Shown: in pieces, positions 1 through 12,689 of the stretch
How positions within the stretch are numbered: position 1 is the first letter of the stretch
Layout: the number at the start of each line of letters is the position of its first letter
Notes under the pieces: generated by a model
The model's database searches: none
Told to the model about the DNA's origin: nothing
The model's input: only the letters and a program-made list of their open reading frames with translations
Translations under genes and position numbers: made by a program
NCBI RefSeq assembly: GCF_963678635.1
Contig: NC_087065.1
Location: forward strand, 66,931,374-66,995,373
Source of the DNA: Symsagittifera roscoffensis
Taxonomy: Eukaryota; Xenacoelomorpha; Acoela; Convolutidae
Direction: 5' to 3'
Length of the DNA: 64,000 nt

Positions 1-217
1 TAGTTGAAAAAACTAGCAGACACGCTACTTCTATTTATTTGTTTTCTTTTGTTACTTACATGGGACATGGGCCATATTTGTTATTGTTACAGCAAGCAAC
101 TTACTTTTGTAGTTTTTTTGTGTTTGTCTTTATTTATTTGAAAGATTTAAGTCCTTAAAAAATGAACATTTCGCTTATTGGATATACCACAATAACAGAA
201 ACTAACGTTTTTGTTCA

Positions 218-644
218 TTGAAACGACATAATTTTGTAGAACTTTCGCCTGATCTAGTTCAAATCAAAGTGCGAAAAAGCGTCTCTGGAAAGTTTTTGAT
301 TCGTATGAACACCCCACTACAAGTCTGGCACATGGTGGAAGTGATGCGGAGGGATTTCAACGAACATAATGATGCAGAGAGTCACAGAGAATCAACTTGG
401 ATCAATGCAAATGATTGCGGAAGTGTTTCAGCATGTGGGAATGAAGTACCCCGCGATTCCTGACTCTAGATATGTGGCTCAAACAGTCAACGGTTGTCTG
501 TTTCCTGGTCTCTTTCGATGGGAGGAGGAGATGGTATCACACGAAAACGCTATCACAAAAAATGAAGATGTGGGCTTCTCTCAAACATTGACTCCTCCTC
601 CACAACAACAACCACCATCGAGGTTAACAATTCCAACTAACTGA
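218..644 (+). pseudogene. Degenerate ORF pair, unknown protein (copy A)
   Basis: Two overlapping frames (218-463 and 369-644) look like one coding region split by a frameshift. The first reads through a segment with VWHMVEVMRRDF; the second carries YPAIPDSRYVAQTVNG and ends in a Pro/Gln-rich tail. The counterpart at about 5,214-5,640 keeps the first part but is broken by a stop and by a 101-bp inverted insertion. Retention of similar protein text in both copies argues that it was once coding. I do not recognise the family. It may belong to the same mobile element as the DNA polymerase remnant. Confidence 0.4.
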
Positions 645-1643
645 AAACCCAATTCGATTGCAATTTAAATTAACGCTACGAATCCGATAAATTTTTGCAC
701 ACTTATATAAAAAACACTAGTTAATTTGCACACAAGTAAAAATACTTGATGATTTTTTTGTCAAAAACTTGAAACAATTTGCATATCTTGTCAACACAAG
801 TTGAAAATCTTTTCGCAATTTGTCGGAAAAAGTGAATTTTTTTTTGGCAACTTATTTTTAAAAATGAAACAATTTTTTGCAGCTTTTTGAAAATTGGAAT
901 AAAATATTACATCTTGTGAAAATTTTAAGGAGCTTTTTGCAATTTTTTTTTTAAAATGATTTTTTTTTATTTCTCTTCAAAGTTTTTGTTATTTTCTTAA
1001 GCATTTAGGACAAAAAAATATCAATTGTTTTTGAATTTTTCATTGAAAGTTGACTGGATCACTTTTCGAAAATCTCTAACCATCAAAGAATCGGTCACTT
1101 GTTTTTAAGTAATCAGGTTCATATTTCAATTTTTGTGCATTTCGAACTCTTTCCAGAAGTGATTAACCAATAGTTTGTGAGGAAGCCAGTTTCTGTCTAG
1201 AACATAAAAAATTACGTATGATTTTTAACGTAACAGTCTTTTCTTTGCAATTCTGGGCATTTTTTTCTACTCTTTTCCGTTCCACTTTTTGTCGAACAGC
1301 GCAATAAAGTTGGACCAAAACTTCGCCAATTGATGAAAAAACATTCCAAAAAACTGTGTATTTGTACAGATTGTAAAGACAAACGACAAATTGGTGTGTT
1401 AATTGAACTTTTTCCAATTATTTTCAAATTTGATTTCACAATTATCCAAAGAACACTATGAATTGTGGTAGAAACGCAATAATCATGTGTTACTATATTT
1501 TTTTCGTTAAAGTCACTGGAACTGTAATTAAGTAGCTTATTTTACGATAATCCGCTGGGAAGAGCTTGACACATTGCAGTAGCCATCTGTAACAATTCTT
1601 TGCCGAGAATTGTGAAATTATATTTCAAAAAATCAAACCAGAG

Positions 1644-2054
1644 TTGGGAGATTTGCTTTGTCCCAAAAATCCCACAAGGGGGAAACTTAATTCCAACCCT
1701 GCTGTCAACTATTCTAGAAAATTTAGTTGGTTCAACTCAAAAAAGGCATCAGGTCTCTTTTGGTGGAAAAGAAGCAGAATAATGTTGGCAACTAGAAAAA
1801 CTGTTATTCAAGATGCTGAAAACATTAGACTCGCTCCTATAAAAGAACTCACTTCTGAAAAAGATTCAACTATGGATCATCAGCCTTCTAACTGCAACAA
1901 AGCGTATGGCATAGCAATTCACAATGGAATGCAAGTTTGTGTCACTATCAAGAAGTACAATCATAACAAGCCTCACAACATTCAGATTCGACTCTTCAAT
2001 GAAGAAAAATTTGTGTTTCAAAACTATAGTTTCTCTTCGGTTAGAAGCATTTAA
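1644..2054 (+). pseudogene. Unknown conserved ORF, copy A
   Basis: A 136-codon open frame whose protein text recurs at 6,922-7,436, including NPAxNYSRK, SKKA, a WWKR basic patch, then NKAYGIAIHNG and VCVTIKKYN. In copy A it is one open frame; in copy B the same protein is split in two. This is stronger evidence of past coding than ORF length alone. Function is unknown. The basic Trp/Lys-rich block could be a nucleic-acid or structural segment, but that is only inference. Confidence 0.4.
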
Positions 2055-2059
2055 GACAG

Positions 2060-3390
2060 TTTTTTGTACGTTTCTATGTCGCACTCATATTAATTGAAGT
2101 TCCAAACCTTCTAAGTGTTGATGTTGGCGTTATTACTTTATCATAATATCCTATATAAGCCGGAAATTTGTCTGCAAAATTTTTGCAGAGCCAGTAGTGT
2201 ATCTGGTAGGGGAAAGGGGTGGGGGTATCGGTTGCAGACTCCCAGGTTGTAGGATAAGAAATAGAACATCCAGTCTGCAAGCTATGTTTTGATTTAGGTT
2301 ATATGTTTGCCAAGTATTAATATACGAGGTTTGAGATGGTAAAGTTGGTAATTTTTAGAAAGTTTTATCGGCATCCGAAACTTCCAGATATTGAGCTGGT
2401 GTAAGGTTTCCACTAGTATTACTGAAAGACATTCAATCTAAAAAGATAGTTTACAGGTTTTTGCATTGTTTTTTCAGATAAAAGATGGTAAGTTTTAAGA
2501 AATATTTGTCGCCCAGTCCTACCATGTTTTAAGATCCTCTAAAACAAAATGATAGTGTAAAGATTTCTCAATCTTTTAAGATATGTTTTTTCTTTTGTAC
2601 TATTCCATTAAAATTTATGTTGAAACTGACTGAAACTATGCTCAAATGTAACTGCTGAAAAATTAGTTGAAAAAAATGACAATATAACTATTGCATCGTA
2701 TGGAATTTTGTTACAATTCAAAGGTTAATTTTCTAGGTTCAAGGGCCTAGTATATATTTCATTATTGAGTATTTACTTTTCGGATAAAAGTAACTGAGTC
2801 ATTTTCAAGTTCATTCTTATTTCCCAAGTAAAAGATTAATGATTTTGATTCCACTATTCGTCGACTTCAATTGTTTAGCTTCATTTATTTTTAGATCTAC
2901 TTTTAGACTTTGCCAATCCCCAGTATCTTCGAGAGTTCTTTTGTTGAGACTTTTGATACTAATTTTGAAATTGTCACTCTTACTATCATAGCAATAATAT
3001 ATCTAGCTGTACAGGCACAACAGTTTTGTACAGAAAAAATCTTCTTTGAATAGACCGGGTTCTCATTTATCATGCTTTTTATGAAGAACGCAGCGTTTAT
3101 GTGCGAAGAAGTTTTTCTCAAAATCATCACTACAGTCATTTCAACAAATTTGCATCCATTGAGTTTTCTTCTCAGGTAACGTTGAGAAGGCCGCTTCTTT
3201 GAACTTGTTCTCAGTGCAATGATTATGAAAAAAAAATGCATTGAAACTCCAACATTTAGAGTTTAGCATATTGAAGAATGAAGAATCCTACAATAATTTG
3301 ATCCCTGTTTTCGATTGTCAAATTTTACAGTTCTACTTCATATAAACATTTTTTTAGTTTATTTAATCATTTGGCAAATTTGTCATGTGT
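2060..3390. other. Unrecognised AT-rich DNA between repeat copy A and the polymerase remnant
   Basis: No convincing gene. A 112-codon minus-strand open frame (2,903-3,241) lies just downstream of the polymerase remnant on the same strand, so it could be the decayed C-terminal part of that polymerase, but I see no diagnostic motif in it. Confidence 0.4.
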
Positions 3391-3392
3391 TT

Positions 3393-4487
3393 CTACTCAT
3401 CCCCGAGATAATTGGTTATTGTGTGTCTGGGTTTTTCCATGATTTGATAATTGTACGAGCTGTTACCCAGAAGCTTCATCGTCTCAGCAACAACTCCACA
3501 GAGTTTGCTTCTCGTCTTTTTCTCGTCGATCATCAACAGCAGACTGAACAAAGTTTTTGAAGCACTTCCTAGGCGTGTACTCAACAAACCGATAAATTTT
3601 GGTGCCTTGAAATACAAGTCCAAGATAAAAGTTGCAAAAGGGTGTAAAATAGATAGTACCATTTTCATATATAAAGCTGAAAATCAACACTTGTTGTGGA
3701 TTTTTCAACAAATCCTTTTCTTCGGCATAACTTTTCATTTGTTCGCCAATATCATACTGACACACCTCAATTTTATTAAAAACTGAAGGAAAATTTGAAA
3801 AAGTGGGTTTCAACTAGTCGGGAACTATCAAACTCATAGCCAAACAGTAACCAATTCTTTTTAAGTAGGGAATCAGTAGATGGTGGTATTTTGCAAGAAA
3901 AGTTTGTCTCAACATAATTCTTGACTGTAGAATCTGTCTAAAACTGCTCCCACGACACACATGCCCACATTATTTGACTGCTGTAGCTTTTTTTATGTAA
4001 TCTCGACTCAACTCTTCTGTTTCTCTTTTTTATTTCTAATTTCAATATCTTGATCAGACAAAGTTGGACGGGTTTCTTGACAGAAACAGAAAAGATAGTA
4101 GCAGCCCATAGCTTCAAACACAGTCTTACAGTGATCGAAGTAGCCATCAACATGGAAACAGTCAGTTTCCTTGTGCTTTCCCATCGTCTGTTGTAAAGTC
4201 ATGTAGGTATCTCTTGACACATTGAAAAAAGATGCAATTGACTTGCATCGATTTTAACGATTGTTTTGCACACATTTGATGAGTTACGTATACAAGATTG
4301 AACGACATCAGCTTTTCGCCTACAAAATATAGATGGTCCACCAGTCATGTGTTCTCTTGTTTTATCACACAAACCCCTATCACCTTCAAAGAACAGGTAG
4401 AACTTGTGATTTATCGTTTTTTGTGAGCAGACATTGGCTATTTTGGGAATTGTACATCCCAGTTCCATCAAGTCAATGACTTTTTTA
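3393..4487 (-). pseudogene. Decayed type-B DNA polymerase of a mobile element
   Basis: Three minus-strand fragments in order read like the polymerase carried by large animal DNA transposons (protein-primed type-B, PF03175-like; related to Polinton/adintovirus-type elements). The first (4,471-4,199) has HMTGGPSIF and a degraded motif A (IDASQLHLFSM, normally D-x-x-S/A-L-Y). The second (4,220-4,008) has HVDGYFDHCKTVFEAMGC and CQETRPTLSDQDIE, an inserted block common in cnidarian and other invertebrate copies. The third (3,813-3,393, with a frameshift near 3,484-3,510) has TKIYRFVEYTPRKCF and KLLGNSSYNYQIM, a motif B (K-x3-N-S-x-Y). Frame changes and the changed motif A show it is dead. Assignment to this transposon-borne family is firm; the exact element type is not. 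Confidence 0.7.
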
Positions 4488-5316
4488 CGCTAGAACTCTT
4501 TCGTTTTACGCATGGTTTCAAGAGCATAAATCACATTTTTGATATTATACTATTATAAGAAGTCTTTGAATGTCGTCATGCTGTGATAATATATCAAAGA
4601 CTCTTTCTATCACCTACCCAATGCCCAAACTTGTAAAAAAAAAACACCAGAATTCTTTTTTTCCTCCTATGCTTAAAGACTTTCAAAATTCAAATTTTTG
4701 CTTGATCAGGTTCGGAAAAACATTCCAAAAAATTTGCTCTGAAAATTTCTTCATTTTTGAGCAATTTTCTCAAGTTCGCATCAAAATCAAAGAACTTGAC
4801 TATCTACTCAAAAACCAGCATTTTGTCAAAGATTACAAACCAAAATTTCAATTAGTTAGATGAAAAAATTCGCAGACATGCTACTTGTATTATTGTTTTT
4901 TTTTGTTTCTTACATGGGCCATATTTATTATTGTTACAGTACACAACTTAAGTTCAATTACTTTTGTAATTGTTTATGTCTATGTTTATTCATTTGGAAA
5001 ATTTGAGTCCTTAAAAAGCAAACTTTCCGCTTATTGGATAGAAAATAACCCTCGCTCTTAACTGGAAATCATTTTGATTTCAAGTTGACTAACGTAGAGT
5101 ACCTCCTCTTTTAGCTCCAATTCAGTAAAAATTCTTTTTAACTTTGTATCGTTTGTTCAATTTATTACTCAAAATGATCTTCTCAGTGCAAAACAGCAAC
5201 ATTATGTATTTGTAAAACTTTCGCCTGATCTAGTTCAAATCAAAGTGCGAGAAAGAGTCCCTGGGATTTTTTTTACTCGTATGAACACCCCAATACAAGT
5301 CTGGCATATGGTGGAA

Positions 5317-5523
5317 GTGATGCGGAAGGATTTCAACGAACATCATGATGCAGAGAGTCACAGAGAATCAACTTGGATCAATGCAATTGGTTGCGGAAGT
5401 GTTTGAGCATGTGGGAATGAAGTTCCCACATGTTCAAACACTTCCGCAACCAATTGCATTGATCCAAGTTGATTCTCTGTGACTCTCTGCATCATGATGT
5501 TCGTTGAAATCCTTCCGCATCAC
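5317..5523. repeat. 101-bp near-perfect inverted repeat (hairpin)
   Basis: Bases 5,317-5,417 and 5,423-5,523 are reverse complements with one mismatch seen and a 5-base spacer (tgaag). Copy A of the surrounding repeat has only the left arm, so the right arm was added here by inverted copying of the adjacent 101 bp. The joined strand then resumes near the point where copy A continues (ccygcgattcctgac). This is the signature of a template-switch event or of a fold-back artefact in assembly. Confidence 0.9.
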
Positions 5524-6921
5524 CCTGCGATTCCTGACTCTAGATATGTGGCTCAAACAGTCAACGGTTGTCTGTTTCCTGGTCTCTTTCGATGGGAGGA
5601 GGAGATGGGATCACACGAATACCCTGTCACAAAAAATTAAGATGAGGGCTTCTCACAAACATTGACTCCTCCTCCATAACAACAACCACCATCGATGTAA
5701 ACAATTCCAACTAGTTGAAAGCACAATTCGATTACAATTTAAATTAACGCTACAAATTCGATAAATTGTTGCACAGATATATGAAAAAAAAAACACTGGA
5801 AAATTTGCACACAAGTAAAAAACACTTGATGGTTCTTTTTATTCTGTCAAAAACTTGAAACATTTTTCATATCTTGTCAAAACATTTTGAAACACTTTTC
5901 GTAATTTGTCGGAAAAAAAGAATTTTTTCTTCGCAACTTTTTCTATGAAACAATTTTTGCAGCTTCTTGAAAATTAGAACAAATTAATACATCTTGTTTA
6001 AAAATTTAAGGAGCTTTTTGATGTTTTTTTAAAAACTGTTTTTTTTTGTTTTTCTTCAAAGTTTTTGGTATTTTCGTAAACAATCAAAATTAAACAGGTA
6101 TATTATCAATTGTTTTTGAGTTTTTCATTGAAAGTTGACTTGATCACATATAAAAAGCCATAACCATCAAAGAAACAGTCACTTGTTTTTAACTAATCAG
6201 GTTCATATTTTAATTTTTGTACTTTTCGTACTCTTTCCAGAAGTGATTAACCAATAGTTTGTGAGTAAGCCAGTTTCTGGTTAGAACATAAAAAATTATG
6301 TCTGATTTTTAACGTAACAGTCTTTTCTTTGCAATTCTGGGCATTTTTTTCTGATCTTTTCCATTCCAATTTGTGTCAAACAGCGCGATGAAATTGGTTC
6401 AAAACTTCGCCAATTGATGAAATAATATTCCAAAAATGAGTGTACTTGTACAGAATGTAAAGACAAACGATAAATTGGTATGTAAAATGAAATTTAACCA
6501 ATCATTTTTCAAGTTGTTGAAAAGGTTGGAAATCTTTGGATTTTACAATTATCCAAAGAACACTAAGAATTGTGGTAGAAACGCAATATTCATGGGTTAC
6601 TATATTTTTTGTTAAAGTCACTGGTAATTAAATAGCTTATTTTACGATAATCTGAAAAAACGCTGGGAAGAGCTTGACACATTGCAGTAGCCATCTGTAA
6701 CAATGGTTTTGGCGAGAAACTATATAGGGGCACTAACACCTACACAATGTTGTATTTGGAAACTTCATGCAAAAGTTCCATTTACAATTCTGTTTCTTTT
6801 TATGGTTATTTGATTGTTTCGTATTCTTTACTTCCATTTCAAAACAATCTCAAAATCACGTCTCTGATTTCTCCTCATTTAATCAGTCTGATTTCTTAAA
6901 GAAAAAATATACTCAAAACAA

Positions 6922-7436
6922 ATGACTGTAGCCCCAATTACAATGAATTTTCAAAAAATCAAACCAGAGTTGGGAGATTTACTTGGTTCCAAAAATGCTA
7001 CAAGGGGAAAATATGTTTCAAACCCTGCTTTCAACTATTCGAGAAAGTTGAGTTGGGTCAACTCAAAAAAGGCAGCAGGTCTGTCTTGGTGGAAAAGAAG
7101 GAGAAATAATTTCGGCAACTAGAAATACCGTTATTGAAGATGCTGAAAACATTAGACTCGCTCCTATATTAGAACTCACTTACTGAAAAAGAGTCAACAA
7201 TGGCTCATCATCCTTCCAACCGCAATAAAGCGTATGGCATAGCAATTCACAATGGAAGTGGAAGGCCTGTTTGTGTCACGATTAAGAAGTACAATGATAA
7301 CAAGCCTCCCAACATTCAGATTGGACTGTTCACTGCAAAAGAGAAAGAAGCAATGAAAAAAGTTGTCTATGTCAACTATACTTTGAACAACTTCAAAGAG
7401 TTTTTTCCAATTTTTGGGAGATTTTTTGTTTGTTGA
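6922..7436 (+). pseudogene. Unknown conserved ORF, copy B (split)
   Basis: Counterpart of 1,644-2,054. The first piece (6,922-7,122) has an ATG, the text KPELGDLLGSKNATRG and a WWKRRR patch. The second (7,200-7,436) has NKAYGIAIHNGSGRPVCVTIKK and runs further C-terminally than copy A. The two pieces are separated by stops at about 7,120-7,200, where copy A is open. No domain recognised. Confidence 0.4.
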
Positions 7437-7836
7437 GAACTGTAATGTACTATAGTTTGTGTTATTTATGGTTTTGTCTTGTAATTTAAAAATTTTCCCT
7501 CAAAACATTTTTCAATTAGTATTCGACTTGAACAGTGTAAATTCAAATATTAAGAAATTTATTTTAAAAATTCACTAAGCATTGGTAATTTTTCATTCTT
7601 TTCTACAAAAAAGTCCCAAAAAGTTTGCTAACGGTTAAAAATCACAAAAAAAAACAAAATTGCAATTTGGTCACAAGTCTTCCCAGTTGTTTTTTTCTTA
7701 GTCAAATGACTAAACTTTTTTATAATTGTATGTTAAAATTTTAAATGATCAGTAAAAAATCTTTATTAGCAATATGCATTGTTCTACTCTGAGTTAGTTT
7801 TAACAAAAAAAAAAGAAAACAGTTAGAAGAAAAAGC

Positions 7837-8446
7837 TTGCTTGTTTTGGATATTGAAAGTATTAAAAACAATAAAAAGAAAGAATTAGGAGTTTTTAAGG
7901 AAGGAAAAACTGTAGGCTTTTCATCTCTTCATTCCGAAAATTCCATACCAACATTCCAATCCACTTGGTGTAAAAAGCATCCTCATATAGTTAGTTGGAG
8001 CAGCGATTTTAAAAAAATACTGCGTCTGAAAAAAATTGAAAAATCTAATAGCCTCAGAACGGAAGTTTTTTTAAAAAGTTATAAAAAATATAAGACTCTG
8101 CTTGGTTTTTGTAAAACAATAACTAAGAATTTGGTTGATTACGCTTGCCAAAAAATTAGTTTTTGATTTTCAATTAAAAAGATTGGAAAATGACGAGCCC
8201 TTAAAATTAGGAAATTTTGTTATTAAGGAAGAAAATCATGAACGAAAAAAATGGAAGCTGTTTGGACGTACATGTAATAGTTCTCTTAATTTTCGGTGCC
8301 GATTTGTTGTTTTATTTATGTTGCTAGTATGTGCAATCGCTCGAACAATGTTATCCACAGCATGTGAAGAAACGACAGTTTGGGCATTTATTATATCAAG
8401 TACAGCCGGTTACTTTCTTTTTTCTCTAAAGCTTTGGATAAAATAA
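7837..8446 (+). pseudogene. Possible nuclease-like fragment plus hydrophobic C-terminal piece
   Basis: Two overlapping open frames (7,837-8,166 and 8,135-8,446). The first begins with LVLDIESIKN and later has TWCKKH; a D-x-E followed by such text resembles the start of DEDD-type exonuclease domains, but no further catalytic residues can be placed. The second ends in a hydrophobic stretch (VVLFMLLVCAIA, then TVWAFIISSTAGYFLFSL) that could be a membrane anchor. The overlap suggests a frameshifted single gene, or two unrelated chance frames. Low certainty. Confidence 0.25.
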
Positions 8447-10630
8447 TATCTACCGAAGAACGAATTTTTATTTCAATTGATGAACCAAATGGATCTTGAA
8501 AATATGAACTTTCTTTGATTGATTAAACATTGGTACGTTTCAACCAGCATTCAACGAAATTGTTTTTTATCAACATTATCAAACTTTTTATAGTCAATTG
8601 CAGAGAAACTTATCCAAGGCGTAGAATTCAACTTGATTGAAAATACTTCCAATAACGGAATTAAATAACCTCTAATATTTCATTAATCCTTTCAAGAAAT
8701 TTCAAATTCTAAACAGTTTGTAAAAAACGCCACTGGTTGAAGACACATGGTTCTGAACATAATATACATCAATCACAACTTGTTTCTTCAAAGCAAACTG
8801 AGAAGAGATATAGAGTTGCAAAATCCACACAAAATCTTGTTCAAGTCGCCAAGAGATGTTTTACAAATCAAAATATTAAATCAACAACTAGGTCTAGGTT
8901 TTCAAATGAAAGAGTAGTCTACAGATGCAACATCAGTTCCTTATCGTCATTTAATTAATGATTTAACCCCAAAAAAACTATTCACTTAAGTATTGGTTAA
9001 TATTGGCTCAGTTCCAACAAAATTTTTTACTAGCTGGATTAGAGACAAAACTTTATGAGAATGAAAACACATAACCTCTCTATTCTCTGAAAATTTCAAA
9101 AATTTGCTCTAAATTTTTGTTCATAATTGTCCAAAAGATTTCAATCAGTTCCTGAGGGAGTGTTTGGTAAATTTATTAAGAGGAGAGGTTCCAGACCTTC
9201 GGAAATAAGAAGTAGTAAAACTTCGAGAAAAAATTCAGATTAAACACAGAAATAAACTCTTCTACACGAAAAAAGACTTATTTTAATTTCAAATAAAGGT
9301 TTAAAATTGACATATCATTAATCGCCACTTTTACGATTGAAATAGTATGGAACATTTTCTTTTAATTCCCTGTTCAGTTTATCAACCAAAAATACACTTC
9401 AATGAAAACAACAATTTGAACAAAACAAGAAAAATAAGAGAAAGTACCGAAAAGTTTTGATTACCTTTACAGTGCTGTAAAAGCGAGAATGAAAATGAGT
9501 AGCAAAATCAACTGATTTATTTAATTTTGATTTCTCATAGAATTAAAATCAGGCAGTCTGACAACATTCTATTAGATAATCGAGACACTAAAGATTGTAT
9601 TGTGTGTGCATCAAAGCAAAAATTACCAATTTTCTAGATACCTATTTTACTTTTTTAGAAGCAACTCAAATTCCATCTAACTTTGTTATCAAGAAGAATG
9701 ACAAAGCAAAAGACACAGGAACTTAGATCCCTTTCAAAATCTAAAAAGTAAGATTAAACAGATCGTTTTCTAGTGTAGAAATGAGTAAGGATCTTTTCAA
9801 AACTTGAGTAAAGCGAGGGGTTTTTAAAAAAAAAATTGAAAAAAATCGTACTAAACAAACTAAGATATAAAACTGTGGTCCAACAATTAGTCGTATCTGA
9901 ATTTTTTTTCGAATTTAATCAAAGACATCTGGTGATTTGACTGAGCTTTTGTAGACAAGTTAGCTAGTCAATACAATGAATTCAAGTTTTTATTAGTTTC
10001 TGTAGATCAAAAAATGAGAACAAGGTATGTCAAAGACACTTTAGAACCTTTTAAGATATTGAATTCTCTTAAAAATTCTCCTCAAAAGTTTCGGGATAAG
10101 AGAACAGAACATGCGGGAACTGAGTGAGGCATAGAGTTTTAAGGCATTGACTTTTAATCGAAAATAATTTAAACAAAGGCGGCATTCGCAGAGAGAATAA
10201 TTCAGTCTTTAAAACCTTATATTAAAACCTTATAAAACTATAATTTATTCTTAAATTGACGACCATCGAGAAAAATTTCTTCTCAAATGGCAGCAAGTTG
10301 TTTATTCAATGAACTGTTGTAAAAATTGATCTAAAGGAAAACCTCCGGGAGATGTGAAAAATAACGATTAAATTTGTCATTAAAATCGTTTACATATGAA
10401 ATTTTTGAAATTTCGTAATATCTACAAAAAATTCCTACATACATCCACGAAAATCACAAAAAAGAAAAAATTGACGGAAAGTCTTACGAAAAAGAGCTGA
10501 GAAATAATTCAGACTGAAGAAAATTTTTTTATTTTAGTTTTCCGTCGATCGTTTGTCAATGACTGTTTTACTTTTGAGCTAGTTTCTAATGATTCCTTTG
10601 AATTTTGTCCAAATTTAAGTCCTAGTTCTT
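8447..10630. other. No gene recognised
   Basis: AT-rich DNA with short scattered open frames (the longest, 8,737-8,958, shows no motif). No clear repeat, RNA gene or splice-consistent exon was seen. Confidence 0.5.
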
Positions 10631-10635
10631 TTACC

Positions 10636-11995
10636 CCTCATGCAACTAAAACAGGCAAACAAGGACACGACCTCGACACGCCAACGGATTACGTTTTTTG
10701 AAAGAGATTCTAATGCTACTTTTAAAGGTTATCCGAATATTAGTCTTAGTTTTTTTACACCTCATGCAACTAAAACAGGCGAAGAAGGACACGACCTCGA
10801 CACGCCAACGAATTACGTTTATTGAGCTAGTTTCTAATGCTTCTTTCAACTTTTATCCGAGTATTAGTCTTAGTATTTATACACCTCATGCAGTTAAAAC
10901 AGCCAAACAAGGACACGACCTCGACACGAAAATTTTTAGGAAAAAATAACGATTCAACCGATGCATATTGATACTGGATTGTATCCAAGTTAAGACAATT
11001 TAGTTATAAGGGATTATATATGAAATGAAAAGGCTCACCTTATCTTCAGTATTCTTACGACATTAAAAGAGTACATTCCCTGATCTTTATAGTGGTTGTA
11101 TAGAATATAATATAGTAGGTCATACAACACTCATTTAGTGCGTTGCATTCCTTTCATTTCCAAGGTTAAAAAAATGTAGACATAATGGATGACCTCTGCA
11201 AGATGCTGAAATACTGGCGGCAGTTTTTTCAAGATTTTGCCAACACTATAAAGCATCGGATCTCTCTACAGAAGGAAAAGGAACTCAGATTGATAACAGC
11301 GCGAGTCAACATCAAGCTGCAGCAGCACGGGCCATGCAACAGTGCAGAGGCCGCTGATTAATTTGGTCAGCCACTCCAACCTACAGGTGTAATAACATAA
11401 CGAAAATGGGGGCGAAATATTACCACCCAAAACATAGAGCAGCCAAAAATTATCGCACTCAACCAAAGGAAAAGACAGTTTGCAAAAGCACGTGATCATT
11501 TAACTCTCATGCAACTAAAACAGGCGAGAAAGGACACGATCTCGACACGCCAACGGATTACGACCTTAAAACAAACAGCCTTCAGGCAGACATCAGAAAA
11601 CTGGAATGTCAATAAACGGCCCGTGTGCCCTTTGACGGACAAAATTAGCATCCATCATATTGATAATCATGAAATTATCCATCCTGCTTCACCAAATGTC
11701 TATGCCAACGTCAGCAACGGTCATTTAAACAACCAATCAAAAGTCAACACAGAAACCAGTATCGATTTCAGTTTATCCAACGATAAAATTACGTCAAAAC
11801 TATCCTAGAGCCAGATGACTTAACCGCTAATGTTAATGTTAGAACCATTCGCTGGACGCGAGTTATTACCACCCAAATTATCGAGTAGCCAAAAGTTATC
11901 ACACTCAACAAAAGTATAAAACAGTTTACAGTAGCAAGTGATCATTTACCTCTCATGCAACTAAAACAGGCGAACAAGGACACGACCTCGACACG
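10636..11995 (+). repeat. Five interspersed copies of a ~50-bp motif
   Basis: A block beginning catgcaactaaaacaggc and continuing through a GGACACGAYCTCGACACG core recurs at about 10,639, 10,763, 10,887, 11,509 and 11,955. The first three are spaced 124 bp apart. The last two are 446 bp apart and sit in a longer duplicated segment (for example attaccaccca...gccaaaa.ttatc...cactcaac upstream, and tcaggcagacatcagaaaa downstream). The motif is strictly + strand oriented. Function unknown. Confidence 0.75.
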
Positions 11996-12686
11996 CCAAC
12001 GGATTACGACCTTAAATCGAACAGCCTTCAGGCAGACATCAGAAAAATGGAATGTCAATAAACGGCCCATGCGCCCTTTAACGGAAAAATTGATCACCCA
12101 ATATACTGAAGCCATATCAAGATTTGCCCTTAAACGAAAAAATGAAACTCGTTATGGGCAAAAAAAAACTTTTACATTTGCCTTTGACAAAACATTGAGC
12201 AAAATACTGCTCAATAAATTATACATCCAGCAAAAGCAACCAACTTCAGTATTCATCCTTGCACTTTTATCGACAAAATCAGCAACCAAAAACAGTCAGA
12301 AACCAAATCAGTCAAGACATCTAGCCAGTCAAAAGTCAACGCTTGTTATAAGCAACTCGTTCTTTCATTTAGTGCAGTGACCGTCCGGTAGCACCATAGA
12401 ATCTTTGAAGTGTACGTTCTTTTGTCGTCAATGGAAGTACAAACAGCTCCATATCAGAGAGCGCTGCACAATTTCTGAAACTACACGAAAAAAACTAGGC
12501 AACTCGATCCGCTTTGAAGAAATCATCCAATCGCATATCATGGACGCCATAGTAAACTATCTCAAAGTTCACCCAATTGCGAAAAAATCGAGAGCTTTAG
12601 ATTTTCGAAACGTTTTTCAAAGTTCAATGCTAACGCATCAAAAACCAACAAACCCAACCGTTTCAGTAGAAACTACGACCACATGA
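11955..12686 (+). other. Unrecognised open frames downstream of the repeat array
   Basis: Open frames 11,955-12,380 (141 codons) and 12,405-12,686 (93 codons) are longer than chance would suggest for this composition. The first starts inside the interspersed repeat, and its N-terminal part is duplicated in the frame 11,509-11,808. Neither shows a domain. They could be fragments of an unknown transposable element; coding status unproven. Confidence 0.2.
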
Positions 12687-12689
12687 ATC

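Larger units (their letters stand above)
1..2060 (+). repeat. Direct repeat copy A of a ~2-2.5 kb segment
   Basis: This stretch recurs in the same orientation at about 4,854-7,440. Shared blocks include the opening (gcagacaygctact), the ORF block near 240-640, the A/T-rich middle, and the ORF block near 1,640-2,050. The copies differ by many substitutions and indels, and copy B has extra sequence. Two diverged copies flank the polymerase remnants at 3,390-4,490, which suggests either a tandem duplication of a mobile element or old terminal repeats. I could not place the ends to the base. Confidence 0.6.
4854..7440 (+). repeat. Direct repeat copy B of the ~2-2.5 kb segment
   Basis: Second copy of the segment at 1-2,060, in the same orientation. 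It is longer because of extra sequence at about 5,040-5,200 and 6,715-6,900 and an inverted insertion at 5,423-5,523. Divergence from copy A is visible throughout, so the duplication is old. Together the copies bracket the polymerase remnant. Confidence 0.6.
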
